Assembly: GCA_021234155.1 (NCBI GenBank)
Contig: JAJEKV010000108.1
Coordinates: forward strand, 1,890,789 to 1,954,788
Source of the DNA: Isoetes taiwanensis
Lineage: Eukaryota; Streptophyta; Lycopodiopsida; Isoetales; Isoetaceae
Length of the DNA: 64,000 nt
Reading direction: 5' to 3'
Positions 11,300-23,135 of this stretch are shown here, one piece after another. A model generated the notes under the pieces. It searched no databases and was not told where the DNA came from. It saw nothing but the letters and a program-made list of their open reading frames with translations. Within the stretch, counting starts at the first letter, position 1. The number at the start of each line of letters is the position of its first letter. Both the position numbers and the translations under genes were made by a program.

Positions 11300-12500
11300 T
11301 TTCTTCTATAAGCGGCAAGAATATGAGGCGACCATGAATGTACTCGGGAGCCTTCGTCTTCGCAGCAAGATTGACTCCAAATCTTCCCAATCGAGGCTCG
11401 GCCATGGCGGTTGAGGCGATCGTGGCGGTCGTACGGACAATTCTCGCATGAAGTGTCCAGGCCTCATCTGCCGGTAGCATGCCTTATCCGTGAGGAGCTG
11501 TTCTCTCGGCCTCTTTAGGAATGGACTGTAAGAGCCCCGAATTTCCTTGCCAAGCATTGTTACGCTTATCCGAAATTGCTAAAAGCAACTTTCTTCTCTC
11601 ACGGCGTCCATAGGGAATTGTCTTTGAGGGCCCCGGACTTGGCGATCGGGGTTTGTAAGGTGTGGACGGCCGTGGCTGCGAGTAAGGGCCGGTCATGGAC
11701 ATCTGGCTCCTTGGCGTCTTCCTCAAGGCTTAATGCCTTAGCTTTCCTCCGCCTCTACTGACTTTGGGTCGATAGCCTTGACCATTCGTTTAATAGATGG
11801 GGCCAACCCTTCAATGTAGCCTCTCTTTGCTCTTTTCTCATTCATTCACGGCACATACAACCTCAAGCGCATGAATTGGCTCGGTGTAGGCTGCGGACAT
11901 GCCCTTTCCAACTCCAACCTCAGATATGCGGGAATGCTTTGGCATTTTGTGGAGCGCCGGCCGCGTAATGCGATTTAAAAGCCTTAGCAAACTTCCCGAA
12001 CTTGCATCCTCCTATCCGGTGTTTAGCTCGGGCGTAACCCTTCCACCAAATCTGAGCAGACTCGTTAAGGTTAGGTGGTGGCGACCTTCCACTGTATCTT
12101 TCTCTGTCATTCCATAGGACTTTCGAATTCCTTCATTTCGTCCAACCAAGATTCCGCATTCAAGCCTCCTGGATTTCCCATCAAAGACCAACTTCGGTTC
12201 TTCCATATACTAGTGATGGTTGTATCAGCGGTTTTTGGTATTCCTTATCCTTCGCCTTGAATGGTCAGCGCCGATGGCGAGGAACCCAAGAACCGAGTGG
12301 TTGAATGTGAGGAAGCGGCGCTATCCTTAGAGGAACCGATGACGCTTAGCATGAGTCCTCCCATGCAGTGCAGGGCTAGCTCTGGGAGGAGAGGGCTGTT
12401 GTGCGGTGTGGACTCAATGGTCGCGGAGGTAATTCCGTCCGTCCTCCCAGTATGTGGGAGTGGATTGGTATGCAACACATAAGCACAGTAACTTCATGAG
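11300..12500 (-). pseudogene. Gag of the nested chromovirus
   Basis: Minus-strand frames near 12200-12080 read LECGILVGRNEGIRKSYGM followed by EKDTVEGRHHLTLTSLL. This corresponds to the ESWLDEMK...M...EK...HHLTL capsid region of chromovirus gag. Toward 11500 the protein becomes proline- and serine-rich, and a degraded knuckle CYRQMRPGHFMREL (near 11490-11450) stands where CX2CX4HX4C is expected. The second and last cysteines are not readable. Many frameshifts. Confidence 0.65.
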
Positions 12501-13549
12501 TTGCCTTTTCATTAACATCAATTCTGTTCGAGGTTTGAGCCCTTTGGCGTTGGAGGGTGTTTCCAAAGCGTTCGCGTACACCATCTATAGGAGTCATTCA
12601 TGAATATATAAGCGATTTACATTAATGTGCAATCCTTTTTAAGTTAATTGAACAAAAGTATATACAAATAGAAGACAATACTTGTATTTCATTCAAGTTG
12701 ATTATAACAACGGGTTGATTGATACATGGATTGAGACAAAAGTAGGTATGATACAATGGGAACTTTTAAGGTTCTCTTGGCACAAATACGTAACCAACGA
12801 AAAAACACAACGGAAGAGACCAAGCCTAGGGGTTGGCGAAGGGTACAGGATGCGTATGTGGTACTCTCCGCATGCTTCGGACGAGTTTATAGCGTGCCGG
12901 GCTTGGACAATGACGCTTGGTATTCCCATGTTGGGCTGATAATCGAAGGTTAAAGAGCCTTCGTGATCGCATAAAAGAGTTGCCAAAGATGGTGGATTGG
13001 CGTCCTCAAAGGCTTAGTGCCTTGTCATATTCCAATAGTCCCGAGTGCGACACGAGGGGTCATCTTTAGATCCTCAGCTTCGATCTCTAAGAATGTTAAC
13101 TATCTCGAAATTTTGTCGAGGTCATAGAGTTCCCACAGTGGCGGTGGTTCAGTTCGTAGCCTTCCTCCCACTCCGGATATTCACCATATCTCGCGGCGTG
13201 TCCTCGTCACGTGCGCGGGGGATCGTCCCTCCCAACCATGCTGGGTGATTCTTTCCTCATACTCCCAAATGGTTTCCTCTCGCAACATAGTTGGAATGAA
13301 TAGAGAACATTTTGTAATTCCACTGTACCCTAAACTTTAATGCTTTGGAAGAGGATGTCATAAAAAAAACAATTTAGTTATACTCATCAAGAAAGCTTTG
13401 TATTTAATAAGTAGATAAGGTACACATTTTTCAATATGGTCTAAGCAATTGCCAATCCAAAATCTCATAACTACATGTGTATATATATACAAGAAACTTA
13501 ATACATCCTACGGCGCATTGTTCCAGTTTTAGCATGTTCTTACGATGTA

Positions 13550-14060
13550 AGGCCCTATAGTGCTCTAGATAACCAACGATTCTACTGAGATTCTCCTAGA
13601 TTCTCCTAGATTCTCTTAGGATTTTCTATTTTGATTGAGGTGCTTACCCATGACCATTTAAAACCTTCTAAAATAATCTACATTTTCTATTTTTAGACGG
13701 AGGCGCTTGCCCTGAGCATCTAGAATATTTTCTTTTTTCAAGACTTATATTGTACACCTTTATTATGAAACATTTTAGAACATTCTATTGTCGCTCTTTG
13801 CAAAATCTTAAAAAAACTCTAAGGTTTCATCAAGATTTTCTTAGATTCCCTTAGATATTATGAAGATTCCCTTAGATTCAATTAGATTTTAAGAGATTCC
13901 GTTAGACTTGTATATTTTCCTAGATTCTCTTACAATTTATGAGATTTCCTTATATTCCCTTTAATTCTCTTGGATTCCCTTACATTCTAGAAATTTCTAG
14001 AACATTTTAGAACTTTCTGGAACATTTTGAAACTTTCAAAACATCCTAGAATATTATAGT
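13550..14060. repeat. Degenerate tandem repeats (AGATTCCCTTAG / AGAACATTTT types)
   Basis: Short units around AGATTCTCCT, TTAGATTCCCTTAGA and GAACATTTTAGAACTTTC recur with imperfect periods of about 10-25 bases. The tract is AT-rich and non-coding, and lies in the leader region of the nested chromovirus. Confidence 0.6.
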
Positions 14061-14125
14061 CTATTTTATCTTAATTACAATATTGCCCTTAAGTATATTT
14101 GAAACATAAATTTTTTATAGAATTA

Positions 14126-14190
14126 ATGCTTGGTCTAGTGGTTAGAGTGGGGGTTTGGGGGTTGAGGACCGAGGTTGAATCCCCAATAAC
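14126..14190 (+). mobile_element. tRNA-derived SINE head or tRNA pseudogene
   Basis: TGGTCTAGTGG (14131-14141) matches an RNA polymerase III A box, and GGTTGAATCCCC (14173-14184) matches a B box (consensus GGTTCGANTCC), about 31 bases apart as in tRNAs. There is no acceptor stem or full cloverleaf, so this is more likely the head of a tRNA-derived SINE than a functional tRNA. Its 3' end cannot be placed. Confidence 0.5.
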
Positions 14191-17100
14191 ATAAAAAATT
14201 TAAAAGCCTTTCCTTAAGGAACGAGCATTCAATATGAGCCTTAGGATTGAACCTTAGGATCTTAGACTCGATAGGATCTATTACATATAATTCCCAAAGC
14301 CACGTGGACCGTAGGATGTGTCCCCAAGCCCGTGAGCCGTCCGGATCTTGGACCGGCGGCCGGTGGGGATCAGAATCAATGCGGACCCGTAGGACCATGG
14401 TACACATATTATATGTAAACTCCACGGCCATCACGGGCGTGCGATCGATCCCAAACCCGTGAGCCGTCGGATCTCTAATGGACCGATTGGATAAGCCTTG
14501 AAACATAAGAACATATATAGATCGGATATAACAAAATTTATATAACACCCGTGGTTCAGGAACTAGGCCCCCGCCTCTTTATCCTTAGCCCTAGGAGGTG
14601 GTGGAGGCGGTCGGTGTCGCGTGAGCTACCCGCGGTCCCACGGTGGCCGCCCATAACGGATGCAACCTCTCGGTGGATGGCAACGGCCAATGGGAGCTGC
14701 CGTGAGGGAGCTTCATGCCCATCAAAGGCAATATCCCCGCCCAAGGCGTAAGGGCAAGATCGTCGATGCGTACATACGTAAGCGTCACGATAGGGAAACT
14801 TCTTGTGGCGGCGAGTGTAGAAAGTGCGGAGGGCCCACCATGAAGCCGACCTCTGGGCCCTAAGTCCCGGCTATGAAGAGAACACGCCTGTGTTGAAGGC
14901 CGACAAAAAGCGGGTGAGGTGGTTCTGCAAGCCGCCTTCCCTTGCGGAGTTTGAATCACGGCCACTTCCTTATCAAGTCCATGGGGACTTCTTCCTCCTT
15001 GAGCTCTGTTGCTCCTCCTTCTTATCTGCCAGGGTTATGATATAAATCTTCACCCTCATCATGTCGGAGGGAGGAACCTCAACCATATTGATGTTTGGGG
15101 CGTGAGGTCCCATAGCCCGTGAAGCATCCGTGCGGGTTCGGGCTGGTTCTGCATCACAAAAGTCCGAAGACGTAATAGAGTCTCCGGTAGGCTCTAGGGT
15201 CTCTGGCCCAGGCTACGGCGTGGCGGTGCACCTCGGAAGCTTCGGTAGAAGTGAAGTCGATGAAATCATCCATACAATACTCATGGCTCATACGATTACA
15301 TGGTCTTTGCGCTTGCGTCTAAATCCGGCCACTCATTGATCGTCCGGAGATAATATCATCCAAGAGAAGGTATTCCGCCTTTGGTGATAAATAAGCGGAA
15401 GGCCGTCTAACCACGACAAACCTATAGATTGGTCACGCGGCGGTGGTAGCTCCTCGCTAGCTCTTTCCAGCGAGCAAAGTCGCCCATTCCTATATGCTCG
15501 TCATCCCCTCCTCGGAGGATTACGGCAGCTTGCCCTTCTCTGCCCGGCAGGGTTTCATCCTCAGCGTATTGGTCCATGAGGATGGCTAGAGCAAAAGTAG
15601 CTTCTGAATCTTGCTGCCCCCGATGTTGGACCACGGTAGGTGCTTACCCCATCGGAGTTTCCCCTTCAAGGCGTCATAAGCATGTGTGTCCCGCCTAGCA
15701 TCTGCCGAACTATCTCCCGCTCCAAATACAAGTGGGGAGGATCCCTAGAGGAATACCACGAGGAAGCATTTCCTCCATGTAAAGAATCAAGGAATCAGGC
15801 ATAGTCAGGATGCCGCGATGTTAACCAAGGAGGTCTATCGTTGGCATAGCAAAGGCTGCTTGGCAGTCGAGAGGGAACTGTGGATCCCATTTCTCTCCAT
15901 CAAGGTACCCGAGGCGGCAAAGGTGGTGGCGGCAGCCATGGCGCTAGAAAGGGAGGAGAGAAAAAGAAGCGTTTAAAATGACCCTCTGGTCCCCTTTTAA
16001 ACCCTCTTAATAAAGGCGACGTCAACATTTTATTTTAAATTTAACATGGAAAAAAAACATTAAACTTTTAATTCAAAATAAAAGCTTCTTTATTAATTAT
16101 TACAAACAAAATATATACAAATCACGGATCCCCAAAAGTAGGCTAAGGTTGCTCCCCGTATCCTCTGGGCTGAGGGCCAAATCATTAGGCATTATGGTGA
16201 CCCTCTTTGCGTGGATAGGCGCAAAGGTTGGCATCACCAAAAAGTGCTACCAAGTAGGCTTCTGACCTCTTGGGCGCCAAAATACAAAAGTGCGGAAGCG
16301 AGATCGGTCTTAAATTGCCATGCGATCTCCCGTACCGACCTGAAAAAGGCTTCTGATCGGAAGGTCCGTGGACTTACGAAATTTCGCGGATCTCCGCAAT
16401 GCCCGCGTCTTAGGGTCGAGCCGATGAGGCTTCCGGCGTGGCCTAGGCCCCAGCGATGTTGTTACTGCCGTCTTAGCCCACATAACCGGCGGGGAGTTAT
16501 CCACTCTCTGCTGCCTCGATTAGGAGCTGGTCTTCTTCCCAAAGCCCCGGTCTTTAACTTATCTTTGTATTGTTGCCCGGCCTTATGAGCAACTCCTTCG
16601 CCGGAAGCTTAACGGTCGAATGTGGGTTTTGGGTTGAGCCACTCCCGGTGCACCTCCTCCACTGTTGGTCCCGCTGATCTTGTCGGTCCCGCTCCTCTTG
16701 CTCCAACTTCTCGCTCTTCCCGAGCTTTCCTTAGGTCTTCTTGGATTTGAGCAAAAGTTGGGCTGCGGCGGCGATTAAGTTCAGCGTGGTACCTTTGGCG
16801 AAGACCCATATCTATCACGAATAGTTGTCGGGATAGTCTATCTTGATGTCGAGGGATTTCTCCCGGAACAAAAACTGTTGGAACCCTCATGCCATTGGTA
16901 TGGGGAACCTCAATAGCTCGCCATCGATGGCGGCAAAAAAGCCGTCTCCGAATGCCGGTACTCCCTACCCGGAGCTCTTGTGTCGGCCAGCTCAATCCCG
17001 TTAGTGTCGTCTTCCACTGCGCAAAACCCCTAATCCGGGTCGGCCTCCGTCCTGACATCTTCCTCCTCCGTGTGGCCTTCTTGTTAGGGAGGATAAAACT

Positions 17101-18075
17101 TGATGAGCATCATCACCATATCGGAGTTGCTCAACAAGGGTATAGGGAGTGGCGTGGGTTCAGCCGATGAGGAATGGCTCGAGAAGTGATAGACGAGGAT
17201 ATGGAATCCTATCATTGTTCTCAAACCTATTGACCAGCTCATCCAACAAGATGTCGATGAGGTTTTGAAAATTCGATAACCATGTGCTTAGCAATCATGG
17301 CGTAGATCTCAACGATGCTCATGGTGGGCGGGTCCGGGCGCTTGGTAATAGCCATGGGGAATAGTGAGGCGGCGCGAAGAGGATGGCAGAGGCGCTTAGG
17401 AGGCACAAAGCACAAGGGCGCGATATCAAGGTCGGTCCGGTGGCGATGGCGGGAGGGCTTTCAGCGGTTGGGCCGGAAGCAAAAGCAAATGGCGAAAAAT
17501 GGTTTGCTAAACGGCCAATTAACTTTAAAATTTCAAATTTTTTTTTTTTCTTATTAACTTCAAAATTTTATTATTAAAAATATATCTGGCGGAAATCACG
17601 CGCCACATACGGTCGGCGCCGATGGCATTATCTGGGTTTTACGCCTCGGTGGTGTGTCGTCGAAATGCAAAGGCCCCGAAATTGACCTGGCGGGCCAGCG
17701 TTACTTCGCGTCTGACGGTCGGTATTCCGAAAAAGCATTTCGGTGCTTCTAACTTGATCGCAGTTTTTACAAAAAGCAAAAAAGCGCCCGAATTCGTTTT
17801 GGGCCTGCCTTTGACTATTTCTCACGGAGTTGACTGTTTTAGGTAATTCGAGTCGCCCAATCCAATGGAGCCATCATCTTTGTCATTTGAGTTACCCCAC
17901 ACCTGCTGGGCCTCCAATCTTGGCCCCTCCACTTCAAAGCTACAATTTCTTAGCTTAACCTAACACCAACCCAAACAACAAAGGAACTAACGACACATTG
18001 ACTTAGCCTCCTCCTAACTACCGTTTCTGAAGTTAGTGTTTGGCGATTTTATGATTTCGAAAGTAACGAAATCAC

Positions 18076-18087
18076 GGCTCTGATACC
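18076..18087 (-). other. Primer-binding site, initiator-Met tRNA type
   Basis: On the minus strand GGTATCAGAGCC begins two bases after the 5' LTR end. It is the sequence complementary to the 3' end of plant initiator methionine tRNA (usual form TGGTATCAGAGCC; here the first T reads A). This primer is common in plant chromoviruses and Copia elements. Confidence 0.88.
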
Positions 18088-18089
18088 TT

Positions 18090-19684
18090 TGTGGCAGCTC
18101 CCGAATATATCGACCCTCGGACGTATACATCGAGGACTTTCCCCCTCCCATGGCGATCATCTCACCATGGCGGGGGCCCTCCGTCCCATTCGGGCCATCG
18201 ATGAAATGAGGCCCGAAGAAGGACTGAAAGGGTCATTCGCCCGCCTTCAATGGGACTCCTACGTCGTGGAAGCATGAATACAAGGGTTAGCACACAAAGA
18301 CGAATATACATAAATAACCACCACGCGAAGTGGCACATCCATCCATCAAAATACCAACGCATAGAATATGCATCTAATCCTCTTAAAACACCCAAACCCG
18401 AGTTCTACCCGGCTCGGACTCCGTGGGGATCGGTGGCCAACTTGGGCCTCAAGAGATCAGCGGCGACCCAGGTCTTGGCATGGCGTTAGGCGTGGCGTAG
18501 AACATTGGCTAGGGTTGTCCACTCCATCGCCCCTCCACGTGCACACTTTGCGGATGGGTCAATTCATGCTATGGCCGCTATAGCCTTCGGAGACCGGGGC
18601 ATCACCCTCTGAGCCTACTCCGGTTCATGGCGCTGGTCCGATGAGGCAGGCCTGTCGAGGCGTCCTTCCGAGAATCCGCGGTGGTTCCATGGGTGAGCTA
18701 GAGAATGCGTGCCGCATCGGCGACCCCATCCGTGCCGACTTACTCACCTAAATCTACTCAAAGTGCAAGGTGCTCCATACGGATCACACCTTCCCACCCG
18801 AGGGAGTGTCGGACCCATACCCGGCCCTCTCGTGTGCTATCAGGCCCCTAGCCTTGTAGGAGTCTCGGGGAGCCTTGTATGCTCATGCAAGACCCCACCC
18901 CTCATGTCACCACTTTGTGTTCCTTATGCGGTGCTAAGCGGACCATAGCATCTAGGACCGGTGGGTTCTTGTGCCAAAGTGCCGCATCTAATGGGACTTT
19001 TTTACAGGCGCTATCTAGGAGCATACTACCATACACGGTTGAGGCCTCTACCCCCGTAATCCCCCCTTTGAGTCGGATGAACAAAAGAACTAACAATCCA
19101 TCCTTCGGAGTAAGAACCAGAATTGAATATAAAGAGAACTTGTTTGCACAAACAAAGGTTAGTTTCTATGGTGAATTACAAAAAGAAACAGAGAAAGGCG
19201 GACACAACCAAGTGTTATCTAGAATTCACATAGCCACCTACCCGATTAAATTTGGACTCATTCCCATGGGGGCCTCCATCTCTGGCGGTTGAAGATTCAT
19301 TTGTGGCTTCCGCCGAGGGGCGGCGGTATGGCGGTTCTCTGCAAGGTGGTTGATGGCGCTCGGCTCCTGGCCTTCCTTGGTGCGATCTTGAGGAGTCAAT
19401 CCCGGGATAGGGGTCAAGTTGGCATCAAATTTGGCAATCCCATGCTGCCCAATTGATTGGGGCAGGTGGCGCCTTCCCAATTGGTAATTATCCTAATTTC
19501 CTAGGTTATAGGTTATTATTAATAATGTGTTAAATTAGCATAGCTAATTTAATCCTTTAATAGGTACCCCCTAGGTTGCAATTAAGTTCCCATACCCCCC
19601 ATGGTAGCGTGCCTTTAGGGAGTGACGTGCTTGTATTTGTACGTGTCCCGTATAGTAGACCGTATAAATACGTGGAACGTCACA
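18090..19684 (-). repeat. 5' LTR of the nested chromovirus
   Basis: This is the longer LTR copy (about 1595 bases), starting TGTGGCAGCTCCCG and ending GTCACA on the plus strand. It is followed by the GCATT duplication at 19685-19689. Transcription of the element would begin in this LTR toward lower coordinates. Differences from the other LTR are scattered small indels and substitutions. Confidence 0.93.
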
Positions 19685-20200
19685 GCATTGATGCTTGGAT
19701 CAAAAGTAGGAACAGGAGTAGGAATATTGAGCTCAAAATATGTGCAAGGCATGCCTGAACCATTTGGCAGTGTAACATGTGGTATTGAGGATGATCCAGG
19801 ATTTTCTGGTGGCTCAGTATGTTCAGCAGCATCAACAATTCTCCTAGGAGCCACGAGTTCCAAGATCCAGGTGATGTGATCTCGGTAGAACCTCCAAGAT
19901 GTTGAAGGTATACCTGGCAAACCTTCAATTCAGTGGTTGAGAACCTCGAGGTTGCTTGAGGCAACCAATCTGGGGCCAAATCCCTGCACAAATCAGCTCA
20001 AACTAGCTTGTGAACAAGGTGTCCCTAAACAAGAAAAAATTGTCTGCCAAAAACTGATTGCCAAATGGAATGGGATAATTGTTTTTTGATGGGAACAACT
20101 GCAATTGATCTTAAGAGACTCTAGAAGATTCTTGCAAAAGTCAGAGGCAAATGGTTGACCAGAACTAGGTGAAAAATCGCTCCCTGACTGGGTCAATTTT
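19685..20200 (-). pseudogene. N-terminal gag/leader of the outer Ty3/gypsy element, resumed after the nested insertion
   Basis: After the target duplication the minus strand continues upstream of the outer gag. One frame (19920-19685) reads WRFYRDHITWILELV and later HVTLPNGSGMPCTYFEL, then PTPVPTFDPSIN up to the junction. Another frame, ending LLLIQASM, joins directly with the PILFKTFEEYY frame on the other side of the insertion. A proline-rich N-terminal piece before the capsid is common in these elements. The start codon is not certain and two frames compete. Confidence 0.6.
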
Positions 20201-23130
20201 TGGTCAATAACCCTGGCAGAGAGCTAAAATTTGTAGATGAGAAAATATGAGGAATTTTTTTGAGTTTCTTTCTTTGACACCTTCAGCCTAACCTATAGAA
20301 CACGTGCATCATGTTGAAACAACAGAAAGTATGCAGTGGCATGCACAAATACATTTTTTTGTAGATTTTTTGTGATAGTCTGTAGCAGAGCTAAAGAATA
20401 GGCTTTGAGTTGTGGCTTAACACGACTTTTTGGCTTTCATGTAAAGGAGTTGGCTTCCTAGAGATGAGTACAAGCTTTAGATAAATGTAATCTAATGTAG
20501 GATGCTATTTGACTAAACCTTTTTTTGCTTTTTTGAAGAATTTATCACTACTTGACAATGCAGTATTGAATATGCACTTTAGATTGGGGTTTTAGCTAAG
20601 ACAACTTATACAAACCATAATTGCTTTTGTTGTTGAGGCTCAAGCACTGCTACAGCATAGGTGAAGCCACCAAGATTCGAACTTCAGAACAATACAAGAC
20701 ACACTCTTCACCAACTTCAAATTTTCATTCAAAGGAGGTTTCAAGGATTACAATGAGAGAATTTCCCAGTGATTTAACATGGAGAAATTCATGAAATATG
20801 TGAAACAAAGGTAATACATGACTTCAAAGAATGATATAAGACTTTATTGCATCATATCTTCAGGAAATCTGACACAAGGAGGCAGTACAGGGCAAATAGA
20901 GGCCATTCCCATCAGTAATATATTGGATTTGATCACTCAAGGCGCTGGGGTGCTCGAAAAATTCCTGAAACCTCATTGATCCCTTAAATCTGACAATTTC
21001 TGATCGATTCTTGATGAAGCGGATCGGATTTTGCCTCTTCTGCCTGTCAAATTCTTTCTTGACCTGTAAGTCAGTCGGTTGAGGTGTTGTGATCATGATT
21101 TCTTCTTCAAAATGATATCCCCTTTTTCCAATAAACCCCTTTAGCGTGGCCTTGCTCTTGTCTGACGACAATAAATGAGTTTTTAACCATTCTTAGCGAG
21201 ATTCTTGGCATCAAAAGGCTAAATCGGGCCGGTTTGATCATGATTTGCCGGCTAGTTAGGCTGCATTCTCGGATCTTGCCATGATTTTAGGGTTCTTCAT
21301 GAAAACCAGAGATATCCCATAGGTGTTTGACGAAAAATGGGCTCGGCGGATTTCCACCCTAATAATATGGTTGGCTAGAAAATGAAATGGATTTTTGGGG
21401 GTAACCAATAAGGTAAGGCGCGCATCCCAAGAACTACTAAAACAAGGGCTAGATGTGGTCAAAATGAGAATCTTTGACCACCATTTTGCATGATTTTTCA
21501 TGAGCCTTCAGGTGGAAAAAAACAAATTTTGAAAATAAGCAACTTCATTTTTGGGCCCTTTTTCCATGTTGTACGTGGTCATGTGGCATATGGGTGGTGA
21601 CTTGGCAAATGGTGATGATGTGGCATGGTGAGGTGGAAGGCAAGGTGTCAAAGAAATTTTCCCTAGGTAAAATCTTGATGAGGTGTAACAAAGTGTGAAT
21701 GACACGTGCTGGGTGACTTGGTGATGATGTGGATGATGTGTGCATGGTTTTGAAGGTGAGGTGGCACTAAATAAAGATTTTTTTCGACTAGTCAACTTAG
21801 GCTTGTTGAGACTTGATCTTTGACCAATACTTTGGTCATGAACTAGTGATGTGATGGATTTGTGGACCTTCTCTCCTTTTTCTTTTTCTTTTTCTTTTTT
21901 AGAGAGAGAGTGAGTTTTTTCTTCAAATTTGTCATGTGCATGGTAACGGATTATGATGTGTGTGTGATGTACATGGTACATGAGTATAGAATATGTGGTG
22001 TGTGAGATTTTGCCCTAGGGAAAAAGACTATGAGCTATGGAAATATGATGAATGAGATGAAGGAAGGGCATGAGGAGTGAGTATGGATGTGAGCAATGCC
22101 TTCTTGAGCCAATAACTCTAAGATAGTGTAAAAATCTCAAAAGGTGGCAAGACAACATACTCTTTGGGGGGTCTTTCAATCTTTGACTAGGGGTCTTCTC
22201 TCTTTGACTTCTTTTTCAACCTTTGACTCAAGTCTTGCTTCCTTTTGCTAACTTGAATGCTCCTATGAATGTTCTTCATTGGTCTTCAACTTGGTGTAAA
22301 GATTTGTCTTCATACCTAAACAATGAGCTCCAAATGGAAATGTCTTGCACATGTGTCTTGATTTTCTTGTGATTTCTTGTGAAGTTGCTCTTACATGCTG
22401 CCACAAGGTGGCAGCACATATTGCTGTTCATTTATTCGTGGTCTTTGAAGAATTTCAATGGTCACTATGAGGCAAATCTGCCCAAATCTGTTTGTAGACA
22501 TTTGGGCACGGTGTTTGCCAAATTGCTGTGTAAACAGGGTAAAAAAAAATCTATGGGTGCTGGAATAGTTGAAATCCTTGAAGTCTCATTGCCACTGAAC
22601 TATCGAACAAGAGAATGGTGAAGCCATACAAACCGTTGCAGTCATAATCAGAAGGGGCGAGGGCAATACTCGACTCTGGACGAACGACTTCCTTTGATAG
22701 AGTGCGAGTCTCTACCATATTGTTGCTCGGGGAAGAAGGTCGAAAGAGCTTCAGACTTCCTACTCTGTGATGGGCTACGCAAAGCAACCCACCACGTCCT
22801 TCTGTTCCTAGACCTAGGGCTCGACAAAATCTAAAATGAATTATCCTGCAATTTTGAGGCGCACCTCATTGATTGCAGCCATTCCTGCGCAGTCTATGCC
22901 TTCTGTTCTTCAGATATTAAGAGAGGCACATGCTCTGTTTTTATTTTGCCCCAAGACCTGCGGTCAGGATGCAAGATTGGGAGCATAAAACTAAAATTGA
23001 TGTGAGAATCGTCCCGCTCAGAGCCAAGAATGGATGGATTTGAATAAGGGGAGGGGACATCGATGGGGACATCCTAGAAGACCCTGTAGTGCTCGGATTG
23101 AGCCCCTACTAAATGATGTGTTGAATTGAA
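20200..23130. other. Non-coding, probably 5' leader/LTR of the outer element plus decayed repeats
   Basis: No gene is recognisable. The block 21590-21770 has repeated GGTGATGATGTGG-like words, and a (TTTTTC)n tract lies near 21870-21900. The outer element's 5' LTR should be here, but I could not place its ends because the matching 3' LTR is missing. A minus-strand frame at 21171-20860 (MSSDKSKATLKGFIGKRGYH) is open for 103 residues and unidentified. Confidence 0.4.
20645..20728 (-). mobile_element. Possible tRNA-derived SINE head
   Basis: On the minus strand, AGTTGGTGAAGAGTGTGTC resembles a tRNA D-arm/A-box region. About 30 bases later GAAGTTCGAATCTTGG resembles the T-arm/B box. The acceptor ends do not pair convincingly, so a tRNA gene is unlikely. 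Tail and target duplication were not found. Confidence 0.35.
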
Positions 23131-23135
23131 TTCTC

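Larger units (their letters stand above)
12500..18075 (-). other. Extra leader region of the nested chromovirus with unrecognised ORF remnants
   Basis: About 5.5 kb separates gag from the primer-binding site. On the minus strand one candidate reading frame starts near 17356 (MAITKRPDPPTMSIVEIY) and can be followed through frame changes as LVNRFENNDRIPYPRL and, at 17058-16609, an arginine-rich frame with AQIQEDLRKAREEREVG. A second starts near 15939 (MAAATFAASGTL). I recognise neither. Such inserts in large plant elements may be additional ORFs or captured host sequence. The region also contains degenerate tandem repeats (13550-14060) and a tRNA-like SINE head (14126-14190). Confidence 0.5.
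5645..19684 (-). mobile_element. Complete nested Ty3/gypsy chromovirus, about 14 kb
   Basis: Two direct repeats of about 1.58-1.60 kb bound the element. They start TGTGGC and end GTCACA on the plus strand. On the minus strand the order is 5' LTR (18090-19684), primer-binding site, a long leader with unrecognised reading-frame remnants, gag, protease, reverse transcriptase, RNase H, integrase, chromodomain, polypurine tract and 3' LTR (5645-7219). The chromodomain places it in the chromoviruses. At 14 kb it is larger than most plant chromoviruses because about 5.5 kb separates the primer site from gag. All coding parts carry frame breaks, although some of these may be base-calling errors. Confidence 0.93.

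Noticed and set aside
14126-14190. Functional tRNA gene
   Set aside because: A and B boxes are present but no acceptor stem pairs and the anticodon arm is a G-run. A SINE head or pseudogene is more likely.
14591-14965. A 124-codon minus-strand frame as a gene
   Set aside because: Several overlapping frames are open on both strands in this GC-rich stretch, and composition and content give no support for any one of them.
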